From ANME-2 cluster archaeon (GTDB lineage Archaea > Halobacteriota > Methanosarcinia > Methanosarcinales > Methanocomedenaceae), in contig JAKRWB010000669.1 of the NCBI GenBank assembly GCA_022353185.1, positions 1 to 9,190 on the forward strand: DNA of 9,190 bases. Reading direction: 5' to 3'. The notes under the pieces were generated by a model. It worked only from the letters and a program-made list of their open reading frames with translations, was not told where the DNA came from and searched no databases. Below, piece after piece: positions 1 to 5,557 of the stretch; positions within the stretch are counted from its first letter, which is position 1, and each line of letters begins with the position of its first letter. A program made the position numbers and the translations under genes.

Positions 1-2
1 AA

Positions 3-59
3 TACGATATGAACGAAGATATTAAACCACTTGAATGCGACATTTGGAAGATTTGTTAA
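3..59 (+). CDS. Possible C-terminal tail of an upstream gene (partial)
   Basis: An open frame enters from the left edge and ends at TAA (57-59), giving 18 residues that include MNEDIKPLECDIWKIC. Codon choice (GAT, GAA, ATT, AAA) is protein-like, but the stretch is far too short to recognise a family, and being open over 54 bases is weak evidence. If it is real, the gene ends only 4 bases before the first copy of the direct repeat. It could equally be chance. Confidence 0.25.
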   Translation, partial: YDMNEDIKPLECDIWKIC

Positions 60-63
60 ATGA

Positions 64-149
64 GTTCACGATGTATTGACCTAAAATTGCAAATGAGTGT
101 TCACGATGTATTGAGCTTTTTGGAGCTTTTTTTGTTCACGATGTATTGA
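64..149 (+). repeat. Three exact 16-bp direct repeats at 35-bp period
   Basis: GTTCACGATGTATTGA occurs at 64-79, 99-114 and 134-149, all in the same orientation and exactly 35 bp apart. Copies two and three match over 19 bp (TGTTCACGATGTATTGAGC at 98-116 and 133-151), and copies one and two are both preceded by AAATGAG. The spacers differ, but the second contains GAGCTTTTT twice. Multiple same-orientation repeats beginning TGTTCA are typical of the transposase-binding ends of IS21-family elements, so this may be the left end of such an element or its remnant. No istA/istB-like gene follows. Iteron-like binding sites are an alternative. The repeat is certain; the identity is not. Confidence 0.85.
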
Positions 150-366
150 GCCCTTCCAGAAATGAAAAAGGTCCAGTTTCGGCAGATATACCACATATCC
201 AGAGGGAAGGAATCAAGCAAAGTATTCGCAGGCTCTGTCCTCCGCATCAATCAGATTGCCATATGAAATCAGCACCAAATAATTATCACTTTTTAAATCT
301 TAATACCCTGGTGCAGATATGCTCCCAGAATAGCCTTTGTGAATCCAACCCCGTGCATTAATGAGT

Positions 367-411
367 AATGGGATTTTGAAACCGCAGATGAACGCGATGC
401 AAAATCCCATT
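367..411. repeat. Perfect 12-bp inverted repeat
   Basis: AATGGGATTTTG (367-378) is the exact reverse complement of CAAAATCCCATT (400-411), separated by 21 bases. The loop contains CCGCAGATGAACGCGATG, which resembles a motif I recall as common in intergenic repeats of methanogens and many bacteria. In RNA the arms would form a strong 12-bp stem on either strand. No T-run follows closely, so it is not an obvious terminator. It may be a small MITE-like or REP-like element. Confidence 0.7.
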
Positions 412-490
412 GCGGCGCAGAATTCATCAGAAAATGTATCCCAACTTTGAGAAAAGCGGGTGCTCTGGATCATCCGAAAATTCTGGTGCC

Positions 491-516
491 TAAATAAAAA
501 GAGCGATTACTCGCTC
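491..516 (-). terminator. Hairpin plus T-run, terminator-like on minus strand
   Basis: GAGCGA (501-506) and TCGCTC (511-516) form a perfect 6-bp stem with a 4-base loop. Read on the minus strand the stem is followed at once by TTTTTATTTA (500 down to 491), the form of an intrinsic terminator. On the plus strand it is followed by C-rich sequence instead, so only the minus direction makes sense. No minus-strand gene lies immediately before it. It would stop antisense transcripts coming through NAC from the operon at 1133-5334, or be a relic. Confidence 0.35.
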
Positions 517-646
517 CCCCTCTTCTATGAACGATATTTGAAAGTTTCCCCTAATACCGCTAAAGCCTTTCATAATTCTTGTCGGGCAGCAGTTTTCATC
601 TCGAGGGAAGCACAAGGCAATTTATGATGCAACTTCTTATCGCGAA

Positions 647-697
647 GGATTTACAGGATTTGAATGTTGCCTCGTATCCTGTCAATCCAGTTAATCC
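647..697. repeat. Imperfect inverted repeat of the 'ggatt-tacaggatt' type
   Basis: GGATTTACAGGATT (647-660) pairs with AATCCAGTTAATCC (684-697) at 12 of 14 positions. The right arm lies within two direct copies of AATCCTGTCAA-like sequence (about 676-704). Strings alternating 'atcctgtcaatcctgttaatcctgtc' in this style are, from memory, a widespread intergenic repeat in methanogens and bacteria. It lies about 80 bases upstream of the NAC start and so is probably outside the core promoter. Confidence 0.45.
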
Positions 698-722
698 TGT
701 CAAAAAGAGTCACATTTCTCCC

Positions 723-771
723 ATTTAGAATAATGTTTTAATATTGTAGCGTATATCTACACCTCAGGTGA
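723..771 (+). promoter_or_regulatory. Likely promoter and ribosome binding site of NAC
   Basis: An AT-rich stretch includes TTTTAATATT (736-745), the best TATA-box candidate upstream of NAC. AGGTGA (766-771) lies 7 bases before the ATG at 779 and matches the archaeal anti-Shine-Dalgarno sequence well, which fixes the start. If the 736-745 box is used, transcription would begin close to the ribosome binding site, so an earlier box such as TTTAGAATA (724-732) is possible. Only the ribosome binding site is firm. Confidence 0.4.
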
Positions 772-778
772 AAACAAT

Positions 779-1132
779 ATGGCAAAAAGACCAGCAGGAA
801 TGGGCGGAATGAATCCCCGGGCCATGAACCAGATGATGAAACAGATGGGGATAAAATCCGATGAGATAGCTGATGTAGAACAGGTCATAATCAGGACCGC
901 TGATACTGATATTATTTTTGATGATGCCAACGTTACAAAGGTGGCTGCCCCGGGTATGACAACCTACCAGATTATAGGCACACCTCATGAAGTACCAAGG
1001 GAAACCCCAATACCTGATGAAGATGTGGCGCTGGTTGCTGAGCAGACCGGGAAGACCAAAGATGAGGCAATGGCAGCCCTTAAGGAAACGGGTGGAGACC
1101 TGGCTGAAGCCATAATGAAACTTGGGTCCTGA
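779..1132 (+). CDS. nac: Nascent polypeptide-associated complex protein (archaeal NAC)
   Basis: This 117-aa cytosolic protein should bind the ribosome near the exit tunnel and contact emerging polypeptides. Archaeal NAC works as a homodimer, unlike the alpha/beta heterodimer of eukaryotes. The N-terminus has the family's NPRAMNQMMKQMGI segment (residues 12-25). The NAC beta-barrel domain follows (about 30-72, with DVEQVIIRTADTDIIF and TTYQIIG). A UBA-like three-helix domain closes the protein (about 80-116, DVALVAEQTGKTKDEAMAAL then GGDLAEAIMKL). The length is typical of the archaeal family and nothing is missing. The start is set by AGGTGA 7 bases upstream. It appears to be monocistronic. 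Its TGA stop directly abuts the stop codon of the convergent zinc-ribbon gene, so both 3' ends must overlap in RNA. The identification is secure. Confidence 0.95.
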   Translation: MAKRPAGMGGMNPRAMNQMMKQMGIKSDEIADVEQVIIRTADTDIIFDDANVTKVAAPGMTTYQIIGTPHEVPRETPIPDEDVALVAEQTGKTKDEAMAALKETGGDLAEAIMKLGS

Positions 1133-1771
1133 TCATCGCAATTCAAGACCCAGAATTCCATCTACCAGACCTGATTCGCCAATCCGGTAAAAGGGTATTC
1201 CCACAATTTTTGGGGATGATAAGCCCAGGGAATATGAAATATGCTTAAGCATATCAGCCTTCTCTGCTTCCAGGCTTAAGAAAATAAAATCTGCGATCTT
1301 TGCAGCATCTTCCCTGGAATAAATACATCCCCTGATCTTATCCTTCTTAATTGTGTCATAATCCGGCTGGTTCCGGGTGAATTCAAGTCCCAGCTTCTTA
1401 ATATTTTCCATAGAAGTATCGAATGCAGGTACATAGAATTTTTCTACCGGTTTTACATCCCCTTCCGCACCTACTTTTTTCTTAATAAATTTCCCGAAAC
1501 TGCCAATAGTACCACTGGCTTCCCTGGAACTTATTTCTATGTCAGTATCAAATACCCAGAACGGGTAATAGATAATCTCAGCATCCCTGGTGTTTTCAGG
1601 GAGTGCAAATTCGACATCTACCGGTACAAGTTCATCTTTTTCATTGATGAGTTCATACCCTGTATCACAGTTGTTGCAGTAATAAACCACATCATGTTGG
1701 TCAGCATCCAACAGTGAGCCGCACTTCTCACATTTTAATGCCACCAATCTTAAACCTGAAAGTGCTGCCAT
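1133..1771 (-). CDS. Soluble zinc-ribbon protein, last gene of SPFH operon
   Basis: A 212-aa protein of unknown function with an N-terminal zinc ribbon: Cys14, Cys17, Cys32 and Cys35 (CX2C-X14-CX2C). The remaining 170 residues repeat a proline-aromatic motif seen in the two genes before it: YYPFW (68-72), YVPAF (113-117) and GIPFY (191-195), with VDG at 203-205 near the C-terminus. No membrane segment or signal peptide is visible, so it is probably cytosolic and may dock on its membrane-bound relatives. Its ATG overlaps the TAA of the preceding gene by one base (TAATG), and GGGTGA lies 4 bases before the start, suggesting translational coupling. The resemblance to YdjG/YdjH-type zinc-ribbon proteins is inferred from motifs and neighbours. 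Such ribbons are often misannotated as helicase or transcription-factor domains, for which I see no support. Confidence 0.85.
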   Translation of the reverse strand: MAALSGLRLVALKCEKCGSLLDADQHDVVYYCNNCDTGYELINEKDELVPVDVEFALPENTRDAEIIYYPFWVFDTDIEISSREASGTIGSFGKFIKKKVGAEGDVKPVEKFYVPAFDTSMENIKKLGLEFTRNQPDYDTIKKDKIRGCIYSREDAAKIADFIFLSLEAEKADMLKHISYSLGLSSPKIVGIPFYRIGESGLVDGILGLELR

Positions 1772-2832
1772 TATTTCACCCCGATGAATTTGTTAATATC
1801 AATATCTCCATTCATTAATGAATTCATGGTTTCCTTAATATCGTCACCCTTCATTTTCGACTTTCCACCTTCGATGACTTCTCCGCCATACCGGAATTTA
1901 TAAAAACCAAACAGTATCAATACAGCCCCTGCCAGAGCACCAATAATAAATACATCACTGGAATTGGTACTGAAATATTGCTTAACTGACGTTGTAAGTA
2001 TCAAGTTTCCTATCATCAGGCTGCCAATGAACATACTTACCCGGAAAAAAGTACTGCCCGGTGCCCTGCCATAGAGTAATTTACCATGAAGCCCGTCCAC
2101 AACTACCTGGTAGTTCCTGTCCTTGAACCTGTATCTCAAAACCCAAAGCGGATAGTAAACGACAGAAAGTTTTCTGCCAATTAGATTAAGCTTCTGGAAT
2201 ATCACCTCATCCACATCAACACTGTTTCTGGCTTTTTTTACCATCCATTCGTCAGATTCTTTCATCGAGTCGGTCCTTGAAAAAGTAGGCTCGAATACCA
2301 TCCCCTGTTTTTCAACGGTATAGAAATCGAACGGTTCGAGATTTCCCCTTATACCGGATTCATCCACATCCTCTACCCCGAATTCGGAAACATCACATGC
2401 TGCTTTATTCCACAAATAATCCTGCATTATCATGCGCTCGACAGGTTCTTTCCTGGTAGTGGTATGTGTATTCCCTTTATTATCGCGATGCGTATCACGG
2501 TGTATTTTGTTGCCGAATATCCAGCCGCATACCTTACCCAGCGACCGCCAGAATGGTATATGAATTAAGAAAATATCAGTAAATTCAGCCTGTTTTTTCA
2601 ACTTCCTATCCTTGTCTAACTTACCGAACCATTTTGTAGCTGATTCCTTGACCTTGTCACGTTCTATCTTACTACTGACATGATACTGTAGAACACCCTC
2701 GTCACCCATTACCAGCAATGAAGTATCGCAATACGGGCATTTCAGGACATTTTGCCCTTCCTGCAGTTCAACCGTGCCGCCGCAGCCAGGACACATGAGT
2801 CCTTTTATTACTTCCAGTTTGTTCTCGGTCAT
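1771..2832 (-). CDS. Zinc-ribbon membrane protein (YdjG/YdjH-like), 353 aa
   Basis: The protein begins with a zinc ribbon (Cys14, Cys17, Cys32, Cys35, CX2C-X14-CX2C), followed by a soluble region with two proline-aromatic motifs: HIPFW (91-95) and YYPLW (226-230). The second is followed by YRFKDRNYQVVVDG (234-247), closely matched in the neighbouring gene. Two hydrophobic membrane segments lie at about 263-283 and 294-313, and a charged tail follows. An odd insertion with His111, His115 and His123 lies between the two motifs. The large N-terminal part probably faces the cytosol, where a zinc ribbon is stable. GAGGGTG lies 5 bases before the ATG, and the gap to the preceding stop is 2 bases. 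By layout it corresponds to a YdjG/YdjH-type partner of the SPFH protein, which lacks its own membrane segment. The membrane and zinc features are seen; the anchoring role is inference. Confidence 0.85.
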   Translation of the reverse strand: MTENKLEVIKGLMCPGCGGTVELQEGQNVLKCPYCDTSLLVMGDEGVLQYHVSSKIERDKVKESATKWFGKLDKDRKLKKQAEFTDIFLIHIPFWRSLGKVCGWIFGNKIHRDTHRDNKGNTHTTTRKEPVERMIMQDYLWNKAACDVSEFGVEDVDESGIRGNLEPFDFYTVEKQGMVFEPTFSRTDSMKESDEWMVKKARNSVDVDEVIFQKLNLIGRKLSVVYYPLWVLRYRFKDRNYQVVVDGLHGKLLYGRAPGSTFFRVSMFIGSLMIGNLILTTSVKQYFSTNSSDVFIIGALAGAVLILFGFYKFRYGGEVIEGGKSKMKGDDIKETMNSLMNGDIDINKFIGVK

Positions 2833-2834
2833 TG

Positions 2835-3584
2835 TTACACCCTCTCGGCAACAAGTACTGCCGCTATTATCACTATTAATGCAGTAACGAGGTATGCCAC
2901 CAATACTTCAGGAAATCCAAGCAGCATGCCTTCCAAAAAAAACAATATTGTTGCCCCTCCGCCAACGATAAGATAAGGCATCTCGGACTTTGAAGGGAAT
3001 TCAGATACCATAACCTCGCTGGAAGAGCCATCAACTGCAGCACTATAATTATTTTCTTTGAAATTATATTGAAAAATATATAGCGGGATATGTACCAGTG
3101 CGCTCAGGGTCACTGTGGAAATATCAACACCTTCATTGACAAGCCACTCGACTGCCGAAGTGTATAGCACATGCGGTTCCTGTATTGCAGTATTGCCGGC
3201 GTCATTCTCGTTGTAGAACCTCAGGTCACCGGCAGGAATGGACAGTTCCTTAATACCAGGTATTGGTGTGGGAGATGCGGGCTGGACCTTAATTTTTTCA
3301 TCTCCGTTCTGCTTGATCTTGAAATACCAGATCGGAAAATAAATGAACTCTGTTCCTGTTACCTGTGCTTCTTTGTCCAGACCTTTTACTGTCTTACTGC
3401 CTGCCATCCAGCGTTTCAGGGACGCTTCGGCATTAGGCTGGTCAATAGTAGGTTCCAGCATATAGTGGAATACTACCTGGCTTTTATCAATATAAACGGC
3501 AGAAGAACAGTACTCGCACGTTAAAAAGGTCTGTCCTTCAATCACATTTACGCTGGCACCGCACTGGGGACATTGTACTTCCAT
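2835..3584 (-). CDS. Zinc-ribbon membrane protein (YdjG/YdjH-like), 249 aa
   Basis: A paralogue of the next gene in the operon. From the ATG at 3584 it has a zinc ribbon (Cys5, Cys8, Cys23, Cys26, again CX2C-X14-CX2C), the motifs YFPIW (82-86) and HIPLY (165-169), and YNFKENNYSAAVDG (173-186), which matches the neighbour's YxFKxxNYxxxVDG. Two C-terminal membrane helices occupy about 204-224 and 226-246 and end almost at the last residue. The frame also opens at a GTG at 3593 (three residues longer). I prefer ATG because AGGAAA (3594-3599) then lies 9 bases upstream instead of touching the start, and because relatives begin just before the first CPxC. The gap to the SPFH gene is 4 or 13 bases depending on the start. 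Function is unknown; it is probably a membrane anchor or partner for the SPFH assembly. Confidence 0.85.
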   Translation of the reverse strand: MEVQCPQCGASVNVIEGQTFLTCEYCSSAVYIDKSQVVFHYMLEPTIDQPNAEASLKRWMAGSKTVKGLDKEAQVTGTEFIYFPIWYFKIKQNGDEKIKVQPASPTPIPGIKELSIPAGDLRFYNENDAGNTAIQEPHVLYTSAVEWLVNEGVDISTVTLSALVHIPLYIFQYNFKENNYSAAVDGSSSEVMVSEFPSKSEMPYLIVGGGATILFFLEGMLLGFPEVLVAYLVTALIVIIAAVLVAERV

Positions 3585-3597
3585 CCTGACCACTTTC

Positions 3598-4803
3598 CTA
3601 CTCTATTTTTGTGCCACAGCCCGGACAAAATTTGGTGCCTGTCTGCAATTCAGCTTTGCACTGGGGACAGCTTGACACCATTTTTGTGCCACAGTTCAAG
3701 CAGAACTTTGAGCCTTGCGGCACTTCAGCATTGCATTTTGGACACGACATGCCCCCCCCTATCTTTGTACCGCAGTTGATGCAGAACTTAGACCCTGGAG
3801 GAATATCAGTGCCGCAGGAGGGACATTTTATTCCACCTGATGGTGCAGCCTGCTGGGGTTGAGCTGGTTGCTGAGCCTGTTGTGGCTGCTGCGCAGCGGG
3901 TGCCATCTGGTTTGCCATCATCATTCCCATACCCATACCTGCTCCCATCCCAACACCCATTCCAGCACCTGCTCCTGCAGCACCACCTTCCTGCTTTGCA
4001 GCATCACGCATAGCCTTACCGGCCTGGAATGCCATGTACGCATCCTTTTGACTCTGGTCAGTAAGGCCCAGGGCTCCGATTCCAGCACGTTCGTCAATAG
4101 ATTTCTGGACATCTTCAGGGAAATTTATGTTTAGACCGGCTATACGCATTATCTTTACACCATATTCTGCAACATCCGGCTCTAATTTTGAAAGAAGTAT
4201 CTGCTCTATCTCTTCAAGATATGCAGGCAGGTCCAACGCTGATAACTGTTTCTGGGTCTTAAGCTCTCCCAATGTGTCATTGAGCTGCATTATAACCTCA
4301 TCTTTCAACCAGCTGATCACATTGTCACTTTCACTGAAACCCTTCGTCCCGATGAACTGGGTGATAAACTGCACAGGGTCAACCACTTTGTATGCGAACT
4401 GTCCGAAGATGCGCAGCCTGATCATTCCGAAATCCTGGTCCCTGAATGTAAATGCTTCAGCACTGCCGAATTTTCCTCTGAGTTCCCTGCGCTGCACATA
4501 ATAAACTTCAGCCACTGGCTGGGTACCTGTTATCTTTCTCTGGAGTTCGGTAAGTACAGGTATGTTAAGCGAAGAAAGCCCGTATCGACCACCTTTATCC
4601 AGAACGGTCAGTACTTTTCCGTCCCTGAAAAATACAGCATATTCATCTTCCCTTACAACTACATTATCATTCCAGATAATGTTCCTGGGTATCCGGTACA
4701 TCACTTTGTCGCCTTTGGCGGCATCATCCCACATGAAAGTGGTTGCTCCGGACATACTCTTCCCGGACCCTTTTGTTGTTGGTGTCTTTTTGTCAAATAG
4801 CAT
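3598..4803 (-). CDS. SPFH/band-7 protein with three C-terminal zinc ribbons (YdjI-like)
   Basis: This 401-aa protein has three parts. Residues about 42-240 form an SPFH (stomatin/prohibitin/flotillin) domain of the YdjI or 'virion core protein' type, including VVREDEYAVFFRDGK (49-63) and the stretch GQFAYKVVDPVQF (134-146). Residues 272-324 are a low-complexity linker, first Gly/Met-rich (280-300) and then Gln/Pro/Ala-rich. Residues 325-401 contain three consecutive zinc ribbons, each CX2C-X10-CX2C: Cys327/330/341/344, 354/357/368/371 and 379/382/393/396. It has no N-terminal hydrophobic segment, so unlike stomatins it cannot anchor itself. SPFH proteins oligomerise into rings or cages at membranes. 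GGAGGT (4811-4816) lies 7 bases before the ATG, inside the end of the preceding gene, whose TAA directly abuts this ATG. The domain call is firm; the role in envelope stress or membrane organisation is inferred from the Bacillus operon. Confidence 0.88.
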   Translation of the reverse strand: MLFDKKTPTTKGSGKSMSGATTFMWDDAAKGDKVMYRIPRNIIWNDNVVVREDEYAVFFRDGKVLTVLDKGGRYGLSSLNIPVLTELQRKITGTQPVAEVYYVQRRELRGKFGSAEAFTFRDQDFGMIRLRIFGQFAYKVVDPVQFITQFIGTKGFSESDNVISWLKDEVIMQLNDTLGELKTQKQLSALDLPAYLEEIEQILLSKLEPDVAEYGVKIMRIAGLNINFPEDVQKSIDERAGIGALGLTDQSQKDAYMAFQAGKAMRDAAKQEGGAAGAGAGMGVGMGAGMGMGMMMANQMAPAAQQPQQAQQPAQPQQAAPSGGIKCPSCGTDIPPGSKFCINCGTKIGGGMSCPKCNAEVPQGSKFCLNCGTKMVSSCPQCKAELQTGTKFCPGCGTKIE

Positions 4804-5334
4804 TTATGTTACCTCCAGTCGTGCAATCATTTTCATTCTATTATCCAGAATTGAATTAAACTCATTAAGTGAATTCTTGATATTTCGCATATTCTGCACT
4901 ACAGCCTCATCAGAAGAGAGTATTGAATCCAGAAGTCCACCAGCCATTTTATTCATCGAATCTATTGTCTGAAGCAGTGCCAGGTCCCATTCATACATGG
5001 CATTCAATTCTGCCTCTTCAATACGAAAATCTGCAGAGATTCCTGAATATCCCTGTTCAGCATGTCGTATCCTGTTCTCTACATGTCTGGAAGATTTTAA
5101 TATATTACCCATATCTGAAATTAGTGTAAGTTCCATTGCCCTGCTAAGTTCTTCCCTGCAGTTCTCAAAAACATTATTGACTTCATTCATTTTATCCGCA
5201 AGATGTTGACGCAACAAACTGTCAGCTGCTCTGATATCCTCACGCTGGCGGTATCCTTTAAAACCTGGAATGAGCAGTTCGATTTTTTTCAATAATCCTC
5301 TGTCTTCTTCCACCTTTGTTCTTAGATCGGTCAT
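4804..5334 (-). CDS. Helical 176-aa protein, first gene of the SPFH operon
   Basis: A soluble, charged, almost certainly alpha-helical protein with no cysteine pairs, signal peptide or membrane segment. Near the N-terminus it carries IPGFKGYRQRED (22-33) followed by ADSLLRQHLA (37-46), a pattern I recall in hypothetical proteins that sit beside YdjI-type SPFH genes. The rest is long helices with heptad-like leucine, isoleucine and methionine spacing, with a break around residues 94-103. GGTGA lies 4 bases before the ATG, and an AT-rich promoter region follows upstream, so this gene leads the operon. Its place corresponds to pspA in the B. subtilis pspA-ydjGHI operon, but its length and sequence are not those of PspA (about 220-230 residues, one long coiled coil). 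A PspA-like partner role is therefore only a hypothesis. Confidence 0.8.
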   Translation of the reverse strand: MTDLRTKVEEDRGLLKKIELLIPGFKGYRQREDIRAADSLLRQHLADKMNEVNNVFENCREELSRAMELTLISDMGNILKSSRHVENRIRHAEQGYSGISADFRIEEAELNAMYEWDLALLQTIDSMNKMAGGLLDSILSSDEAVVQNMRNIKNSLNEFNSILDNRMKMIARLEVT

Positions 5335-5554
5335 TGGTTCACCAGTCTAAAACTTAAACTAAGTAGCAATAAATGTTTTTAATGTTGCAGATATTATACT
5401 CGTGACACTATTTTTATAAAATCAATCAATAATTGAACCTGACTATTATACAGTAATCTTTTTATCGACATGGATACTCTACTGTCAGTATTATTCAAGA
5501 TACTATTAATTACCATAATATAATATATACAACATTTTAAATAGGTGAAATAAA
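5335..5554. promoter_or_regulatory. AT-rich divergent promoter region
   Basis: This spacer separates the minus-strand SPFH operon from the plus-strand oxidoreductase operon and must hold both promoters. The palindrome TTTTATAAAA (5412-5421) is a good TATA box in either direction. For the minus operon it would give a leader of about 55 bases. For the plus operon, TTTTTATC (5459-5466) or ATAATATAATATATAC (5515-5530) are further candidates; the last is so close that the ribosome binding site would hardly be transcribed. The minus gene's GGTGA is at 5339-5343. No convincing operator or structured RNA is visible. Confidence 0.45.
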
Positions 5555-5557
5555 TTG
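5543..5557 (+). promoter_or_regulatory. Ribosome binding site deciding a TTG start
   Basis: AGGTGA (5543-5548) lies 6 bases before TTG (5555-5557). The first cysteine motif begins only 12 codons into the frame and the next ATG is far inside the cluster-binding region, so TTG is the only reasonable start. Confidence 0.75.

Larger units (their letters stand above)
150..778. other. Long intergenic region with repeat fragments, no convincing gene
   Basis: About 630 bases with no gene I can support. Both strands carry many stops, and the longest frame (146-361, TTG start) has no Shine-Dalgarno site and no recognisable motif. The stretch holds a 12-bp inverted repeat (367-411), a hairpin with a T-run on the minus strand (491-516), an imperfect inverted repeat (647-697), and the NAC promoter at the right end. 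It resembles accumulated repeat debris rather than a functional unit. Confidence 0.6.

Noticed and set aside
64..149. CRISPR array
   Set aside because: Repeats are only 16-19 bp with 16-19 bp spacers and just three copies, and no cas gene is near.
146..361. 71-codon plus-strand frame in the left intergenic region
   Set aside because: It starts at TTG inside the third direct repeat, has no ribosome binding site, odd composition (many Ser, Asn, His, Cys) and no motif.
490..573. 27-codon minus-strand frame ending EEGERVIALFI, faintly like the end of a toxin or small regulator
   Set aside because: No ribosome binding site and too short to judge. Its 3' end coincides with the hairpin.
2320..2345. 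tRNA-like T-arm string (ggttcgaga)
   Set aside because: It lies inside a coding sequence on the opposite strand and no matching acceptor or anticodon arms are found.
1133..3593. Helicase (PriA-like) or TFIIB function for the zinc-ribbon proteins
   Set aside because: Only the zinc ribbon is shared. There are no Walker motifs, helicase motifs or cyclin folds, and two of the proteins are membrane proteins.
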